This document shows positions 1 to 13,600 of a DNA stretch of 61,246 nt, one piece after another (the stretch's first letter is position 1; every line of letters starts with the position of its first letter). The position numbers and the translations under genes were made by a program. The stretch is taken from assembly GCA_022925895.1 (NCBI GenBank), contig JAKSYS010000363.1, forward strand, positions 1-61,246, written 5' to 3'. Source of the stretch: Fragilaria crotonensis. Lineage: Eukaryota > Bacillariophyta > Fragilariophyceae > Fragilariales > Fragilariaceae. The notes beneath the pieces are model-generated. The model did no database searches. It saw only the letters and a program-made list of their open reading frames with translations, and was not told the origin of the DNA.

Positions 1-2640
1 CCGTACCCGACCATTCTAAATAAATCGACTTCCTGAAATTAAATGTAAGTGTGTACGGCTAGACGGCTACTTGTACCTGGAACTTGTATGACATAGGATC
101 TGCTCTCTGCTGTATCATACGTCGGATGTTATGACATGTGCATAAGCCGAGTCTCCGAGACCTTGTACCAGGTACCTGGTACTACAATATTCATCCAGGT
201 GTATATTGCATGTAGGTCATATCGTTCGAATTTCGAATACGGACGGCACCGTACGCTTTACGTAGAGTACGCAACATCCGGATCTTGGGGAGTGTCTTCA
301 TATAATTTTCCCTCTCACTCGGAGTCTCGGAGAAGAGTACAAGTACTCAGTTTGCCGTCTTGTGTGTAAAGGTAAGAGTACCACTGGTACCTGGTACTCG
401 TTACGTACGAATTCATTCTTCGGTTCATCAGACCCAATACGATGCCCCGATGGGGCGGAATGGCGATTGCAACCTGCCATTCGCAAGTGTGAACAATGAG
501 ATAAATGCTGTGAAATGGAATTTTGTGGAATAACAATACACAATTCTCCACGGCGTACCGTGGCGTCGCACTGTCCTTTGGGTCCGGAACTTGATGGTCA
601 GCAGGTTGTTGTGCGTAACTCTGTGTTAGGCCCAGGCTGGCATCAACGGCTGGCATCACTGCACACGTTTGAGAATTGGCCTATGACCACCATGTCGCAC
701 ACTTTAATTGAGGTCGAGACTCGGGACTGATCACCCCTTACCGCCCGGAACGCGACCCCGCCTTGCAGGCTGCCTGCTTGTCGTATAGCATGGTCCGGTG
801 GAAAATACCAAACCCAGGCAGTAGTTGCAATGGACTAGCCACTCATTTGTTCAGTATGGTACAAGTTACAATGGACAAAGTTGTTGATCCCGTGATGCCA
901 TCCAAAGTGCCTGCACCTCCAGTAGTGGAGAACCCTGTTCATGGCGTTACATCTTTCTGCTGCGTTACCTCTCTTACCTCTGCTGCTACTCATCAGACCT
1001 TCATGACCATCATTGAGGGACTGGATACCATCAATGCATGACTGCAATTGGGGCATGTTTTTTGTTGGCCAATAGTATAAAATGCACAGAAAAGCGTCTT
1101 GCACAAGTACAAAAATGATGTCCTGAATAAAGACACAGATGGCATTAATTAAGGCAAGTGGTCCGGGAACATACTAGGCACAAGTAATACAACAGCAATG
1201 AGCAATAATGAAAATGCTACTACCCAGGCTGGAGCAAGAAAAAAGTGTATTATCTGAGATTATGGAGCAGGGATCTCAGAATGGCCATAGCATTTGTTGC
1301 GGTGCATATACTACCTGACAGACAGATGGCACTGGTGATTGACAGCAACAAAACATGATGCCTGTAATATTGAGTACACATGTGGTTGCAAGTGCCAATC
1401 TGCAAACCTTTGACAATACTACTGAAGGAACACCCGGTAAGAACAAGATTGATAATCATGCTGCAACAATTTGTGCTGGACCAAATTGGAAAGTGCTTAA
1501 TTTATTGGCTGGGATGCCTTTTTTATGACTATCAAACCAAGGTTAATATGCCTATTGCCAAATGTGCAACAACATACACTTGTCCAGGTTTGGGGCAATC
1601 CTTTCTCCTTCTTATTGCTGACCAAGTTCTTTGCTTTGGTTTGGATTTGTATTGTTCCCTCAATAACGCACATCAAATTTTGTGCTCTGACTGGAAGAGC
1701 CATTGTGATGACCTGTGGAACCCTAATTGTGAGCTGGGCTTGTGTGTCAGCCAGGGACTTATTTCTACCCTTCCTGGCATCCGGTCCAAACCTTTTTTTG
1801 AGACATGCGTGCCAAGCAATTGGGAATGTCACACTTAGTAGTAGCTATTATGGATAGAGTTGAACCACAGGGAGAACCTGAATGCACCACAGGCAGCACT
1901 TTTAGGAAGTAAGCAATATGAGCAACACGTGTCCTCCACCATGGGCACCAGCAATGATACGGTGATGATCACACAGAGCTGCGGAGAATTCGAGCTGACG
2001 CAGCTTGACGCAGTACGAGAATTGGAACAGGAGGAAGGACAGTCGTGACTGGCATAACCACAGCTGCAGAATCCAGATTGACTCCATTAGCAAAATGGAG
2101 CAAAGCTGTTTTGAGTTCATTATCTCAAAACAATCCTGTGAACTAGAACAAGGTTGGTTGCGTTCCTTTTTGTTCTCAACGAAAACGAACATCTGGTCCG
2201 ACCTGCAGTGAAATACTAGGATAAAGGCCGTAATAGGACGTTGGGAGAAATCGGTATTTTTTACAACAGGTTGCACCCTCAGTTTCATGTAGACCTACTC
2301 CGAGTACTTTCACAATATGTTTGTACTTACCGTATATTATCGCCCAAGTGGTTTTGTTGCGTGCTGGGTTGTTGTGGAGGCGTTCAATTTATACTGTAGT
2401 ACGGTATAGCATCCGGAGCGTAGATTTAATACCTATAGTATGCACCCCTTATGCACGTAGGGTCATAATTTCATATCCAAATTTGCATTGGATGCAACCA
2501 GGCATCGCGTGTAGAATCGTAGAATGTGTACCAGAAAAGAAGTAAACGATGGTTTGATATTGAATGCGTGATTTCTTGTTATTTTTACACCGTTCAAGAC
2601 AGAGATCACCATGTCCAGCATCCATTAGTTGGGTCCAGGA
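1..2640. other. Gene-free left end
   Basis: No protein in any frame of this stretch is recognisable. The first 440 bases are rich in short palindromic words containing GTAC, of the kind found between genes elsewhere in the window. From about 1040 to 2290 the sequence is A/T-richer with open frames up to about 150 codons, but these show no domain, no motif and no conserved partner inside the window. It may be an old, unrecognised repeat. Confidence 0.4.
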
Positions 2641-4690
2641 GAGCAATATGACTTTGGGCGTGTGTATACTGAAAACAAGAAGAGGCAGGTAACTCCAGCA
2701 GAAGAACTGATGAGATGGTTGAGCATTAGAACTGTCGGTGTTCCTGACCCCGGGCCACAGATGACAATTCAACTCTATGTGCTAACACAATTACCTTTTG
2801 GAAAAAGCAATTTCATTCTATATGCCAGATTGTTTGCATAGTTGGAGAACAGGTTCAAATGATGGAAATCCTACAAAGTGTGCCAAAGTCAATGACTTTG
2901 TTAAGTATCTTAGGAAGCTGGAAGCAAGGAAACAAGGAGCGGAATCAAAGACGCGGCCTCCATTGGATGAAAGGGATTTTCGAGGTTTGAATGACGTTTT
3001 CGAGACTTTTGGTGGTGCTCATACTTCAGGGATTTGGACGCTTGTCAACTTTCAATTTCACATGATTATCAGAATTGATGATACTAGACAGGAGGTTGTT
3101 ATGGAGCACATTTGCGTTCACGACCATTTTGAGAATGCATTGAAAACAAGGTTGAAATGGAGTTAGAATGTACAGAATGAAAGGAATGCACTGTGGCAGA
3201 TTGTGCTTGGGATTATCAACCCCCAATTTCTGCATATTCATCAGTTTAGGGTTGTGGCTTGAATCCAACTTGAGATCCAATGTGACCGCAATGGCCTCAC
3301 CTTACGATTTTGCATTCTCGTCTGATGATATCACGGTAGCTGGTGGCGGGCTCAAAGCAAAGGAAACTGCACAGAATATCTTCGGTCAGAAGCAAAGTAT
3401 TGCGAATGGAGGAGTTCTGGTCTGGAGGTCTTCTTGGAAGTCACTCTATTTGCAAGTTTGCTTCCACTCACGCTCGTCGATGCGGAATCTTCAATGACAA
3501 CAAGAACACCAGAGGCCCTTGGAAAGGGAGGGGATGGGTTTCGGATCGAAAAAATGATGTTGAAGTTTCCTATACAGATTGCAAGATGGCTGAGAAACTT
3601 TGTATGGGCGGAGCTCGCTACTAATTGATCAACAATTCTATTTGCAACTCCTCGCATGTCCTGACAACATTCATACTTACTAAAATTGTTCCTAACATTT
3701 GGCAATGATTTCCGGATTCAACAGCAATTGTGCTTGGTAAGCAAGGCTGCTGTGCTTTGGCTTGTTTTTTGTGTGTTGCTTCTGATTTGATTTCATTTTA
3801 ACAGGAGACACAGGTCGAGTGAAAAGGGAATTGTCGGAAACTGGAATTTTTATGGCCAAAGGTCAGAATCCGAATTAAAAGGTGCCGGTTTTAGTGAGCG
3901 GAAAGGTACAGCCTTCATTGATGAGATTCCAACAGCAAGTATCAAAGTTCATGATGTGGGAGCTGAGAACAAGAATGGTGAAGAACCTGCAGGCAAGACA
4001 ATCAATTGTATGCAAAGACTGAACCAGAGACTTCTACAGAACAATCAAGCAAGTGGCAACCAACTTCCAAACTGGATGCTTCAGTTGCAAAGCGGGTTTT
4101 TGAGTCCACGACGCGAGAACGTTAAAATTCAAAACAACATTGCTTGCTGGAATACTGCAAGCAATGGAACAAGGATTCAACATAATCAATGGACGAAATG
4201 TCAGGAGCAAGGGCTGCACTGCAGCCAGCACGATGTATGCCCAGACCACCAGGGGAGCAGCAGCAACGGCAGCTACTGCAGCTGCAATTGCTGCTGCAGC
4301 TGGTGCTGGTGCTGACAATCAGGGTGCCAACTTGGATGCCCTCTTGATGACTAATCCCGTAACCCTGATGCCGAATCCACGAAGTCGTTATCATGACTTG
4401 TGGAACGAGCATCTACATGGGGTCGGGGGGGGGAGAAAGCCTGCAAGGCTTTTCTCCGAAACCGAGCAAGTGCAGGTGAAGTATAAGAAATTGAGACAGA
4501 TGGTGATCTGTGATGTGATTCGCAACCTTGTGAGCTTGGGGCACAGTTTGCAATGGGCCATAGGCATGAACCACAATGTCTATGGCCCTCAAACAAGTGT
4601 GACACTGATTATTACTACTAGGCTCTGGAGAGACAAAGACAATGGGACTCTCAATCCCAATCTTCAAATTAAGGTGATTAGATATAATGC
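2640..4690 (+). pseudogene. Crypton-type element, degraded copy 1 (tyrosine recombinase + GCR1_C-like domain)
   Basis: This is a decayed relative of the element at 5267-7375, recognisable in pieces over its whole length. Around 2690-2795 it carries the N-terminal region (VTPAEELMRW against ITPAHVLQWM in copy 2). At 2798-3166 comes the stretch starting EKAISFYMPD, then at 3260-3600 the recombinase core with a GGLKAK motif, a degraded S-I-C-K for the catalytic H-x-x-R, and the G-P-W-K / V-S-D block. A region at 3840-3910 aligns with copy 2 (VPVLVSG against VPVIVSG) but contains an in-frame stop. At 4380-4670 lies a GCR1_C-like DNA-binding domain (HDLWNEH, GGRKPARLF, LNPNLQI). The protein is broken by several frameshifts and at least one stop, so it should be inactive. 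An alanine-rich, CAG/GCT-rich tract lies at 4255-4315. Confidence 0.7.
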
Positions 4691-4759
4691 AAATGATGCA
4701 TGTGATGGGTTTTGCGACTTAGGAATTTTGAATGTCGCAGCAATCTCTCTACCATAGTG

Positions 4760-5266
4760 TTGCTACGACAGTACAAAGTTTTGGTATGCATAATTCTAGT
4801 GGACTCTCCATATTGTTTCAACGTATCTTGGTCTCCACGTACCCCTTCCTATGGTGTTGCATATTGTGGAGCATGAATTCGGTATACTTACGTAGAGTCT
4901 ACGAAATACAACTGGCATTGTATTGTCACTGTAGAAAATCGTGGGTCTCCTATTTATACCTTGCTCTAGAAAATGGGGGTATGGTCCTTGCAGATGACGT
5001 AGATGTATAACAGATTCTTGCTCTCTGGAGCATAGTATGGAAAATCGACTCCTATCGTACGGAGGGTAGGTTTTCTACGGCAAATAATGCGACAGAATTC
5101 GACTCTCCCCGGAAGTAATCACGGATACTTCTTGAAGTAATCATGGTATTGAAACGTACTCCGAGTTCTGATGGTGTTCGTGCTAATTTGTTGCAATTTC
5201 AACGTTCCTTGCTCTTTCAACAAAGAACAAAAATAGGTTGAAGCACTGAAGCAAGTATAGTGTATC
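4760..5266. other. Spacer between the two Crypton copies
   Basis: No gene is seen here. The stretch contains GTAC-type words and an inverted pair of short A/T-rich segments upstream of the copy 2 start. It probably includes the 5' end of the second element, but I could not define its boundary or a target-site duplication. Confidence 0.35.
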
Positions 5267-7375
5267 ATGGATGTTGCCCAACTGGAAGCCCAACGTGCCC
5301 AGCGTTTCCTTGGTGGCACTGGCAAACTGTACAAACCTTCACTTGACCACCTGATGTCGTTCATTGTGGGTCGGCCCTTTGCTCGGAACTACATATACAG
5401 TGATGATGAGCTCAATGCTATCACGCCTGCTCACGTACTACAGTGGATGAATTTCAGGACGTTTGGCACCATTAACCCTGCTGTCGATGCTAACCCATTT
5501 CTGCAAGATCAAGCTCTCTGTACTGGAAGAAAGCCGTATCGTTCTTTCATCCCAACAGATTAATGGTTTGGAGTGCTGGTCGCAATGAAGGGAACCCAAC
5601 GCGAAGCGTAGAGATCAACAATCTGATTAAAAGAGTGAAGAAGAAAGAGGTAAGGAAACAGGGCGTGGCATCGCAGACTCGAAGGGCGATTACAGAATTG
5701 GAATTTCGTACATTGCATTCAGTTTTTCGTGATGCAAGTAATAGTATGCTGTGGAGGTACGGTATGAGTGCTTTGATCAATTTCCAGTTTCATGTTATTG
5801 CAAGGATTGATGATACAACGCAGGTATTGATTGATCACATTCGCGTCCATGATTCGTTTCCAAATTGCTTGAAAACCAAGTTAAATTGGTCCAAGAATGT
5901 TGGGGATGAGCGAGATGCACCATGGCAAATTGTTATGGGATCTATGGACACAACGTACTGTGTCCTGGTAAGTATGGCTGTATGGATGGAGATGAATATG
6001 CGTACCAATGCAAATGCTGCAAATTCGCCGTATGTATTCTCGTTCAGTGATGACGTCGCTGTTCCAAGCGGTGGACTGAAGGCAAAATGTATCGCACAAA
6101 CTATCTTCGGTCAGAAAGTCTTCAAGATGGAACAGTTTCGTAACACTGCTGACAGTGGGTCATTGCTCGGAAGTCACAGTATTCGGAAATACGCAGCTAC
6201 CCATGCAAGGAAGTGTGGCTGCAACAAGGATGAGAAGGATATTCGGGGTAGGTGGAAATCGAAAGGACGAGTTTCTGACGTGTACGATGATGTTGAGCTT
6301 CCATATCCAGATGCCAAAGTTGCCGAAAAAACTGTCCATCGGAGGTGCTTGTTTTTACTTGTTTCCTAACGAAGATGCGAATGTCAATGGTGGTGTGGTT
6401 GACGCGACAATTGGGAACAACATTGAAATGCTGAGGACGTTCGTTCTGACTCAAGTTGTGCCTAACATCAGACGTCGCGTACCCGAATCATGTGCTTTGG
6501 TTCTTTGGAAAGGCTTTTCTGTGGTTCATTTATTCTGACGATGCTGTTTCGGAGAACTTTCTTCCCGAAGAATTCAAGAACCGAATCAAACTGGAGTTGA
6601 ATGAAATACTGACGGCCTCAGGTGTGGATGTGGAAATCAACAACTTCAATCCAATTCGTCGAGTGCCAGTGATAGTGAGTGGCGACCAAGGAAGTGTTTT
6701 TATCGATTGCATTGAAACAGAAGATCAGGGAGGAGAACAACAAGTCAGAGGCGGTGGTGCAGTTCTTGTTGGTGGCATTCTTGGTGCAGCAGGAGGGAGG
6801 CCGGCCGGAGGTGGGATGAGTGCACAACTGATGGCAGTTCACTCATTGGCGACACAACTTCGTCGCGAGATCCATGAAATCAAGTTGGCACAGGTGGCAG
6901 ATCGAGCGGCAATGCAGAGGTGCTTCGGAATTGTGAACACGGGTCTGAGGAGGATTGGTATGGCACCAGCTTTCAGGGTTGTTCAAGGAGTGGGTGGCGT
7001 TGGTGCAGGCCATGATGACAACAACATATTGGCCGCGGCAGGTTTACAAAACCTTGCGAGAGCTGCTAATGCAAGTCTGAGCCCGTGCCCTCGCAACCTG
7101 TATGATCTGTGGACTGAGTACACAGTTGGTTTAGGAGGGAGGAAGCCCGCATCTCAGTTTTCACACTGTGAACGCGGAAAATCGAAACACAAGTTTTTTC
7201 GTCGCAACGTAATTTGGAAAATGGTGAAGCACTTAGTGGATTGGGGATTACATCTGACATGGCAATTGACCGAATCTACTCAGTATACGGTGCTCAAACA
7301 AGTGTTACAAAAATCATCAATGCTATCATTGATGACAAGAAAAGGGGCAGGTTGAATCCAAATCTAGTTATGTAA
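5267..7375 (+). pseudogene. Crypton-type element, copy 2 (tyrosine recombinase + GCR1_C-like domain)
   Basis: Better preserved than copy 1. The ATG at 5267 opens an N-terminal region resembling the SAM-like, core-binding part of tyrosine recombinases. The catalytic part (about 5560-6370) has a candidate first arginine in ARIDD, an H-x-x-R box in GSHSIRKYAATHARKCG, and RGRWK followed by SDVYDD and LPYPD, where the nucleophilic tyrosine should lie. A variable linker follows, then a GCR1_C-like DNA-binding domain near 7100-7375 (LYDLWTEY, GGRKPASQF, ending RLNPNLVM). Tyrosine recombinase plus GCR1_C is the known architecture of Crypton DNA transposons, which move through a recombinase-made circle. 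Four frame changes interrupt it, near 5545, 6330 (six A where five keep the frame), 6505 and 7255; all could be one-base indels. The true stop would be at 7373-7375. Confidence 0.75.
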
Positions 7376-7601
7376 TTGTTCTTTGTTTTGAACTCCTGGA
7401 CGAGTAGTTACATGTTACATGCACTTCTTCGCTTCGTAATCGTACTCGAGTATACACACATGCACTCTATTCGTTTGTACACGAGTACTCGTGCACTGAA
7501 ATAGGATACTTGTATGACACTTCTACATACACTTAAGCAATACGAAGTCCTACCTAGTTGTATTCCAAATTGCACTAAAATCAAATACGTTCGTAGTACA
7601 C
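7376..7601. other. Short spacer before the retrotransposon
   Basis: About 225 bases with no gene. It holds several TACTCG/CGAGTA and GTAC words, like other spacers in the window, and runs directly into the target-site duplication of the non-LTR element. Confidence 0.4.
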
Positions 7602-7617
7602 TACAGTGATATCATTG
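7602..7617 (+). repeat. Target-site duplication, left copy
   Basis: The 16-base word TACAGTGATATCATTG occurs here and again, identical, at 16471-16486. The two copies flank the retroelement ORFs exactly as a target-site duplication should. Confidence 0.85.
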
Positions 7618-7709
7618 ACACAATTTCTAGTATCTAGTTTTTGCAACTACGTTCCGTCCGTCGTCCGTTCCCAGTACACCACCTACGAAGCCTCTCTCTA
7701 AGTGACACC

Positions 7710-10654
7710 ATGTCCGAAGGAGCGGCATCTTCCCCTTTTCCCACCATGACATCCCTCCCTCCAGACGAAGACCCCATCTTTGGATTCCGCATCTCAAAGT
7801 GGTTCGAACCGTCTGAGTTTACTCCAAATCCGCCTGAAACCAGTGAAGAACGCTACAAACGTCTTCATGACGAAGCAGAATACCGCCATTCTACTAATCA
7901 AACCCTCTGGCATCGATACGCCACACTCGGAAGATATGTTGTTGACGGCAATACCTTTGATCTCATCTGCAAGGAATATGAAGACAATCCGATCCGTCTT
8001 CATCTCGTCATCTGGTTCCAATACATGTACCATGTAGATCGAAAAATGGACATCCCGGACAAACTTGATGACTGGGCGACAAAACGCTCCCAAGCCTACT
8101 TGGCGATTCATGCACCTGGCGCCCTTCATTTGGACACTTTCAAAGTATCTTGGAAGAATTTTTCAAATACGAAACCAGTATTCAATCCGTGGAAAACTGT
8201 GGGCTCCAAATCTCGTCAGAAAACCAAGCAGAAGTCTATTACTATATCGGCGAACATTCCTAAAGCTATCCAGAAACAATCGGTCACACCAACTATTGTG
8301 GAAGAAATGGAAGAAGAAACCCAAGGGCCAGTTGAACCGCCTCTACCACCATCACAAGGAAAAAATCTCCAGCCTCAGAAAACCTTGATCGACAACGACT
8401 CTACTGCTTCGTCAGACGGCAAGGTGTCAGCACTCATCCCAAATCTAAATGTCCCGGTAAACGACGGCACAATGCGTATTACTCTCAGGTGGCATACAAA
8501 GTGGAAGTATCTCGCCTATCGAAAACTCATCTCAGATGACAGCTTCGATCTACGATCTTCTTACTGAACTTTTCAAGGACGAGGATGGTCTTCTCTACAA
8601 ATGGGACGACGAGGGTATGGAGCACTTCAATTCCATCTCTACAATGTCACCAGCTGAAGTAAGATCCTTTATATCTCCTTCGATCACAATTATTCCGAGC
8701 CAGTCGATGGTCATTGTCCCATTAAGATTTGGGTTCACGGGAAAAAATTCTTCAAGCTGGAGGAATCACCAAAGGACCAAGGCAGCTCTTGCTCGAAACA
8801 ACGTTACCGTGGGTATGTCTAATTCCAAAAGCACGAGCGGGAAGTTAGTCATCGCGGGATACATTCTTTTGAAAGCTCCTCGAACTACCCATCGACTCAG
8901 GTATCTTCAAAGTCTTCGAAGCAAACTTCCAGACACGACACCAGCATTCGATATTTTACTCTACCGCCGAACACCCTTGGAACAGGATATAAACCATCTC
9001 GTGGTCCAATGTGGAGAACATCATGTACACCCGTTGAGCCAAGCTTTACTTACATCCTTAGATGGATCAGGCGCAGGTGTCTACATACCAAGATTCGCTT
9101 TTGCCAGTATGTCGAGAGAAAAGCAATGATTCTCTTCGAAAAACATGACTCGTATATTAAAGCACTTCGATTCATCCCTCTATCTCCGATGATCAACAAT
9201 CTTGATACTATTCGCACAGAACATTTTCCAGACGGGACAACCATTGAGAGGTCAGTCAGAGATTGGGCATCTACTATCCTATCAGCCGATGGCAAGGAAT
9301 CAGCACACTGTGACGTGGTCAACGGAGGTTACGACCAAAGTCTTTTCTGTTGATGGCACCCCAGCACGAAGCTACTGTCAAGGCAGCATTTGAGGATTAT
9401 CGCCGCAGAGTGTTTCCATTTACACTACGTGAGGAACGTTTCCGAGAGACAATCGGCCCCCCTCCGTCAGTCATACATGTAGATCTAAAAGTCCGGGCAA
9501 ATCTTCAATTCGTTGACAAGCTATCATCTGTAACTACAAACTGGAAGCCATCGGATGATACATCTTACTCTGAAGCAGAAGAAGAGTCAAGCAATGTTTC
9601 TAACATCTCCCAAGAGCAACAACGACAAGAAAGCGACCGACTCAACACGGACACTGGCACTCAGAAGGACCCCAACGGAGCGAAGATGCCCCCAACCCCA
9701 CTCGAGTCCTTACAACGAATGTACGAACAGCGTTCAACTGACAATACGTTAGCATCCAGTACGTCATTGCACAGTGGATCAGACAGATCTCGCCAGTCGA
9801 TGTTATCAACATCCAGCGCAAGATTCATCGAACTTGAGGCAAGGATTACCCGTCAACAAACTGACTTTGATCGAAAGGACAAGATATCTTCGGAACGTTT
9901 GTCGCAAATTGAGAGGCAGCTACACCGATTTGACGAAGTCGATACAAAACTAGACACGATGAAAAGTGATATAGACAGAAAAATCGACGGGTCGCAAAAG
10001 GCTCAGACAGCGGAAATTCAAATCATGAGTGGGCAAATCTTAACAGTCATGGAAAAGCAAGTGGGGTTTGGAGCGTCAATAAACATTTTGAGTGACAAGA
10101 TCAGCTTGCTAATGGGCCTGATTACCGAGAAGAATCAATCAGAGAACCCAGACGACAACGTCAAACTTCGGAGATCTTCGCCAAACGCATCTCGGAGTGT
10201 TCAGCTAAACGACATAACTGCTGGAAAGGGACCATCTCAACTGAGACACACCAATGTAATGTCGCACCAAAACCCAAGACACGCGAGTGATGCCAGGGAA
10301 GAAGAAAGAAGTGTATTATCTCATCAGTCATCGGCAACAAAATCCTCATCCACATCCTCCACCGGATCTGAAAAATTACGATCTCCAGAGAAGAAAAAGC
10401 AGCGCCCTGTCACGTTTGATAAAGACGAGGAATATGATAATGATGAAATAGAGGATGACATCGACATGGAGGAACTACAAGAGGAACCCGAAGAAATGAT
10501 TAATTACAACAGTGATACCGTCGATCAAGGGGAGGATCCCACCTCAACACTACATGACGAAACAAACACCCAACCTGATTTGGACATTATTCCTACTGAT
10601 CTGGAGAGCCGATACAAAAACCAGCACTCTTCTGATCAGTGCGAAGAATCATGA
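7710..10654 (+). pseudogene. Retrotransposon ORF1 (nucleic-acid-binding/gag-like), frameshifted
   Basis: The ATG at 7710 follows a pyrimidine-rich leader. The protein is carried in three frames: to about 8540, 8540 to about 9125, and 9350 to 10654, with a short bridging frame at 9009-9353. The first part has no motif I can name and includes a K/Q/P-rich linker. The middle part is a globular region found next to the RT ORF in this element (YDLLTELFKDEDGLLYKW). The last part contains a long coiled coil (about 9830-10080, heptads around RLSQIERQL and KLDTMKSDID), a Ser-rich basic tract and a strongly acidic tract (DDIDMEELQEEPEEM). Coiled coils in ORF1p mediate multimerisation in LINEs. No zinc knuckle is visible. 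The stop TGA overlaps the ATG of ORF2. Confidence 0.6.
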
Positions 10655-13600
10655 TTCGAGATCTTGAAAGTGTAAGGGGGGATGAATATGATGATTCCTC
10701 TCCGATCGTCTACAGAAATCAACCGCTAAACATGTCAACTCCACGTATTCCAATATCCAGACTTCTGCTTGTGCCAAAGGCTAGACCAGGCAGAAAATGC
10801 AGAGATACGCCCTTAGATCCATATCCGACCAAGTACTACGGTGACGCCATTATACAGAAAAACAGCTCATCAACAAGAATTTTCTTCCACAACGTGAAAG
10901 GACTAACCTATTCTACTGCAGGAGAAGATTACCGCTACTACTTATCATGCCTTCAAGCATACGATATAGATATAGCAGGTCTCTCAGAAACAAACACGTG
11001 TTGGTCTCACCAACATCTGGCGGCGGAGTTCCGTGCAACTGTGCGACGCTATTATCCGCAGAACAAAGTCACGTTCGGTTGTGTTTCACCACTGATAGAC
11101 AAATGTCTCGAACGAGAGTCTTATCAGTCGGGCGGAAATCTCACACTAATAACGGAGCCCTCGTAGCTCAGGCTACCGCATCAAAGGTTTCAGACGATCC
11201 CAAGGGCTCGGCAGATGGAACAGCGTGACTCTGGAAGGAAAAAGCGACTCGAGAATTTCTATTATTACGGCATATCGATCATGCCCAGGATCTATAAAAA
11301 CGTCTCCAATCGGAAGCGTTTTTTCTAGAGAGTACACATATCTCAAAGATCAAGGTCATTCATCTTTAAATCCCCGCACAGTCTTTCTTGCAGATCTCCA
11401 TGAATTTATAAGGCCAATGCAAGAACAAGGAAACGCCATTATCCTTATGATGGACGCCAACGCAACAATTGAGAGTGACCAGAGGTTAGCATCCTTCATT
11501 CAATCATGTTCTCTACATGATCTTCACGCAAACGATCCAGCCACATCTACATACATTGGTGCAGCAGCGAGGCGCATCGATTATATCTTCGGATGTCAGA
11601 AGATTCGAGAGGTTATGTCACGCTCGGGAACTTTATCGTACTCAGAAGGCCCTCAATCCGATCACCGCGGCTTATACGTCGATCTCGAGTTAGGTTCTTA
11701 TCTTCAAAGTACAAAGATGAAGATATCTCAACCAACACATCGTTCGCTCCAGACTGGGAATCCCGAGCTGGTATCATCTTATCATTCGAGTATGCTCCAA
11801 TACTATTCGCAACATAACATGGAAAAACGCATTGATGATCTGTTCGATAATCATCAATCTCTGTCGAGAGAGGAAGTACGTAGGATTCTGACATCTTGGG
11901 ACAATGACCAAGGACGAGCTATGCTACATTCAGAACGCCTGCTAAGACGTCCTCCAAAAAAGTACCAATGGTCTCCCACACTACGGAATGCAGCAATTGT
12001 ATGTCGTTATTGGAAGTTGAGGCTTAGAGAAAGTTTGAACGGGGAAGATTACCAATGTACGTTTGCAAGGTGGCAAGCTCAAGTTCAAGTACACGATCCG
12101 GAGTTTATCCTTCCCCATTTAGGGGAAGTCCTACCAATAGCACGCATCCGGGAACGATTCAACCAAGCTACTCGGTTCTTTCGTAAGTGTCAACGCTCCT
12201 CGACAGATCTTCGTTTGAAAACATACCAGGATTTGCTGGACTCATACGAGGAAGACACTAATCCAAATACACAAAGTGAATCAAAAAGGAAGGCAAAGAT
12301 AGTTCAGAAAACTATTTCAGGCGAGATATGCAAAACCACCTTTCGGAACATTGGTCAAGTTGTCAAACCGTCAACATACGCCAGTATATCAAAATTACTC
12401 ATTCCTCGTCGACGAGCTGACGCAAACACGCCATTGCAATCAACGGAAATCTACTCCTTTCTACAGACAACGGATCAGTCCGACTTACTATGGGAAACAA
12501 TCTTGGACAGATCGGAAATCGAAAAACATCTTCTCGATTATAACAGGGAATCTTTTCGTGCGGCAGCGGAATCACCATGTGGACACGGAGTCGTACATGA
12601 CGCCATAACTTTTTCGAGTCTATCGCACGAAGCCTCTGAGCTCCTATCAGGAACAGTACCATCCGAATGGCATGGAGACGATGATATTCTTCGCGAGTTC
12701 CTCGCATCTTTCACGATCCCACCAACGGTAAAAGATCACGGTGACATATTGACTGAAGTCTCAGAAGCTGATATCTGCCGAGGTTTTAAAACATGGTCGG
12801 AAACAACTTCAACGTCTCCTTCTGGCCGTCATTTAGGACATTATAAAGCCCTCGTTCAAGAACCTACCTTGCTTCGATGTTTCAGTAGATTCATTAATAT
12901 TGCGATCTCAAGAGGGATTGCAATACCAAGATGGTGCAACGCAACAAATGTCCTAATCGAGAAGGATCCCGGCTACCCTCGGATTAACCGACTTCGAATC
13001 ATTCACCTTTTTGAAGCAGATTTCAATTTCTACCTAAAACTTCAATGGGGTCACAGGTTGGTTCGACAAGCATGCGATTTAGACCTTCTCCATTCTGGGC
13101 AACATGGATCAGTCCCCCGCCGAACATCGTTGGATCCCATAATGCTTACACAGCTAACAACGGACTTGTGTCGCATTCTCAAACATGACTTCGCTCGATT
13201 TGACAACGACGCTTCATCATGCTACGACAGAATTATCGTGGCACTGGGGATGCTTGCAGCAAGACGCTGCGGAATGCCTACTAATGCTATTCGTCTTCAT
13301 GCAGATGCTTTACAATTTATGAAGTACACTGTAAAGACCATACACGGCATATCAGAGGAAAATTACCATGGCACAGCATATGCTCCGCTATTTGGAACAG
13401 GACAAGGAAGTGGAGCATCACCTTCCGTATGGTTGACTTTGGTGGTCATAATGCTCAATACATTGGATCGCATAGTACCGGATCGTATAAACTTCGTGCC
13501 AGTCCAAGGAAAAGAAATCATTCAAGGCTAGTTGACGCTTTCGTAGACGACACATCACTGGGCTTTACATCAGCGGGGAACATGGACTATGATCAACTCA

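Noticed and set aside
1380-1838. 152-codon open frame on the plus strand
   Set aside because: No domain, signal or partner. Overlapping frames on both strands are equally open, as expected in low-complexity A/T-rich DNA.
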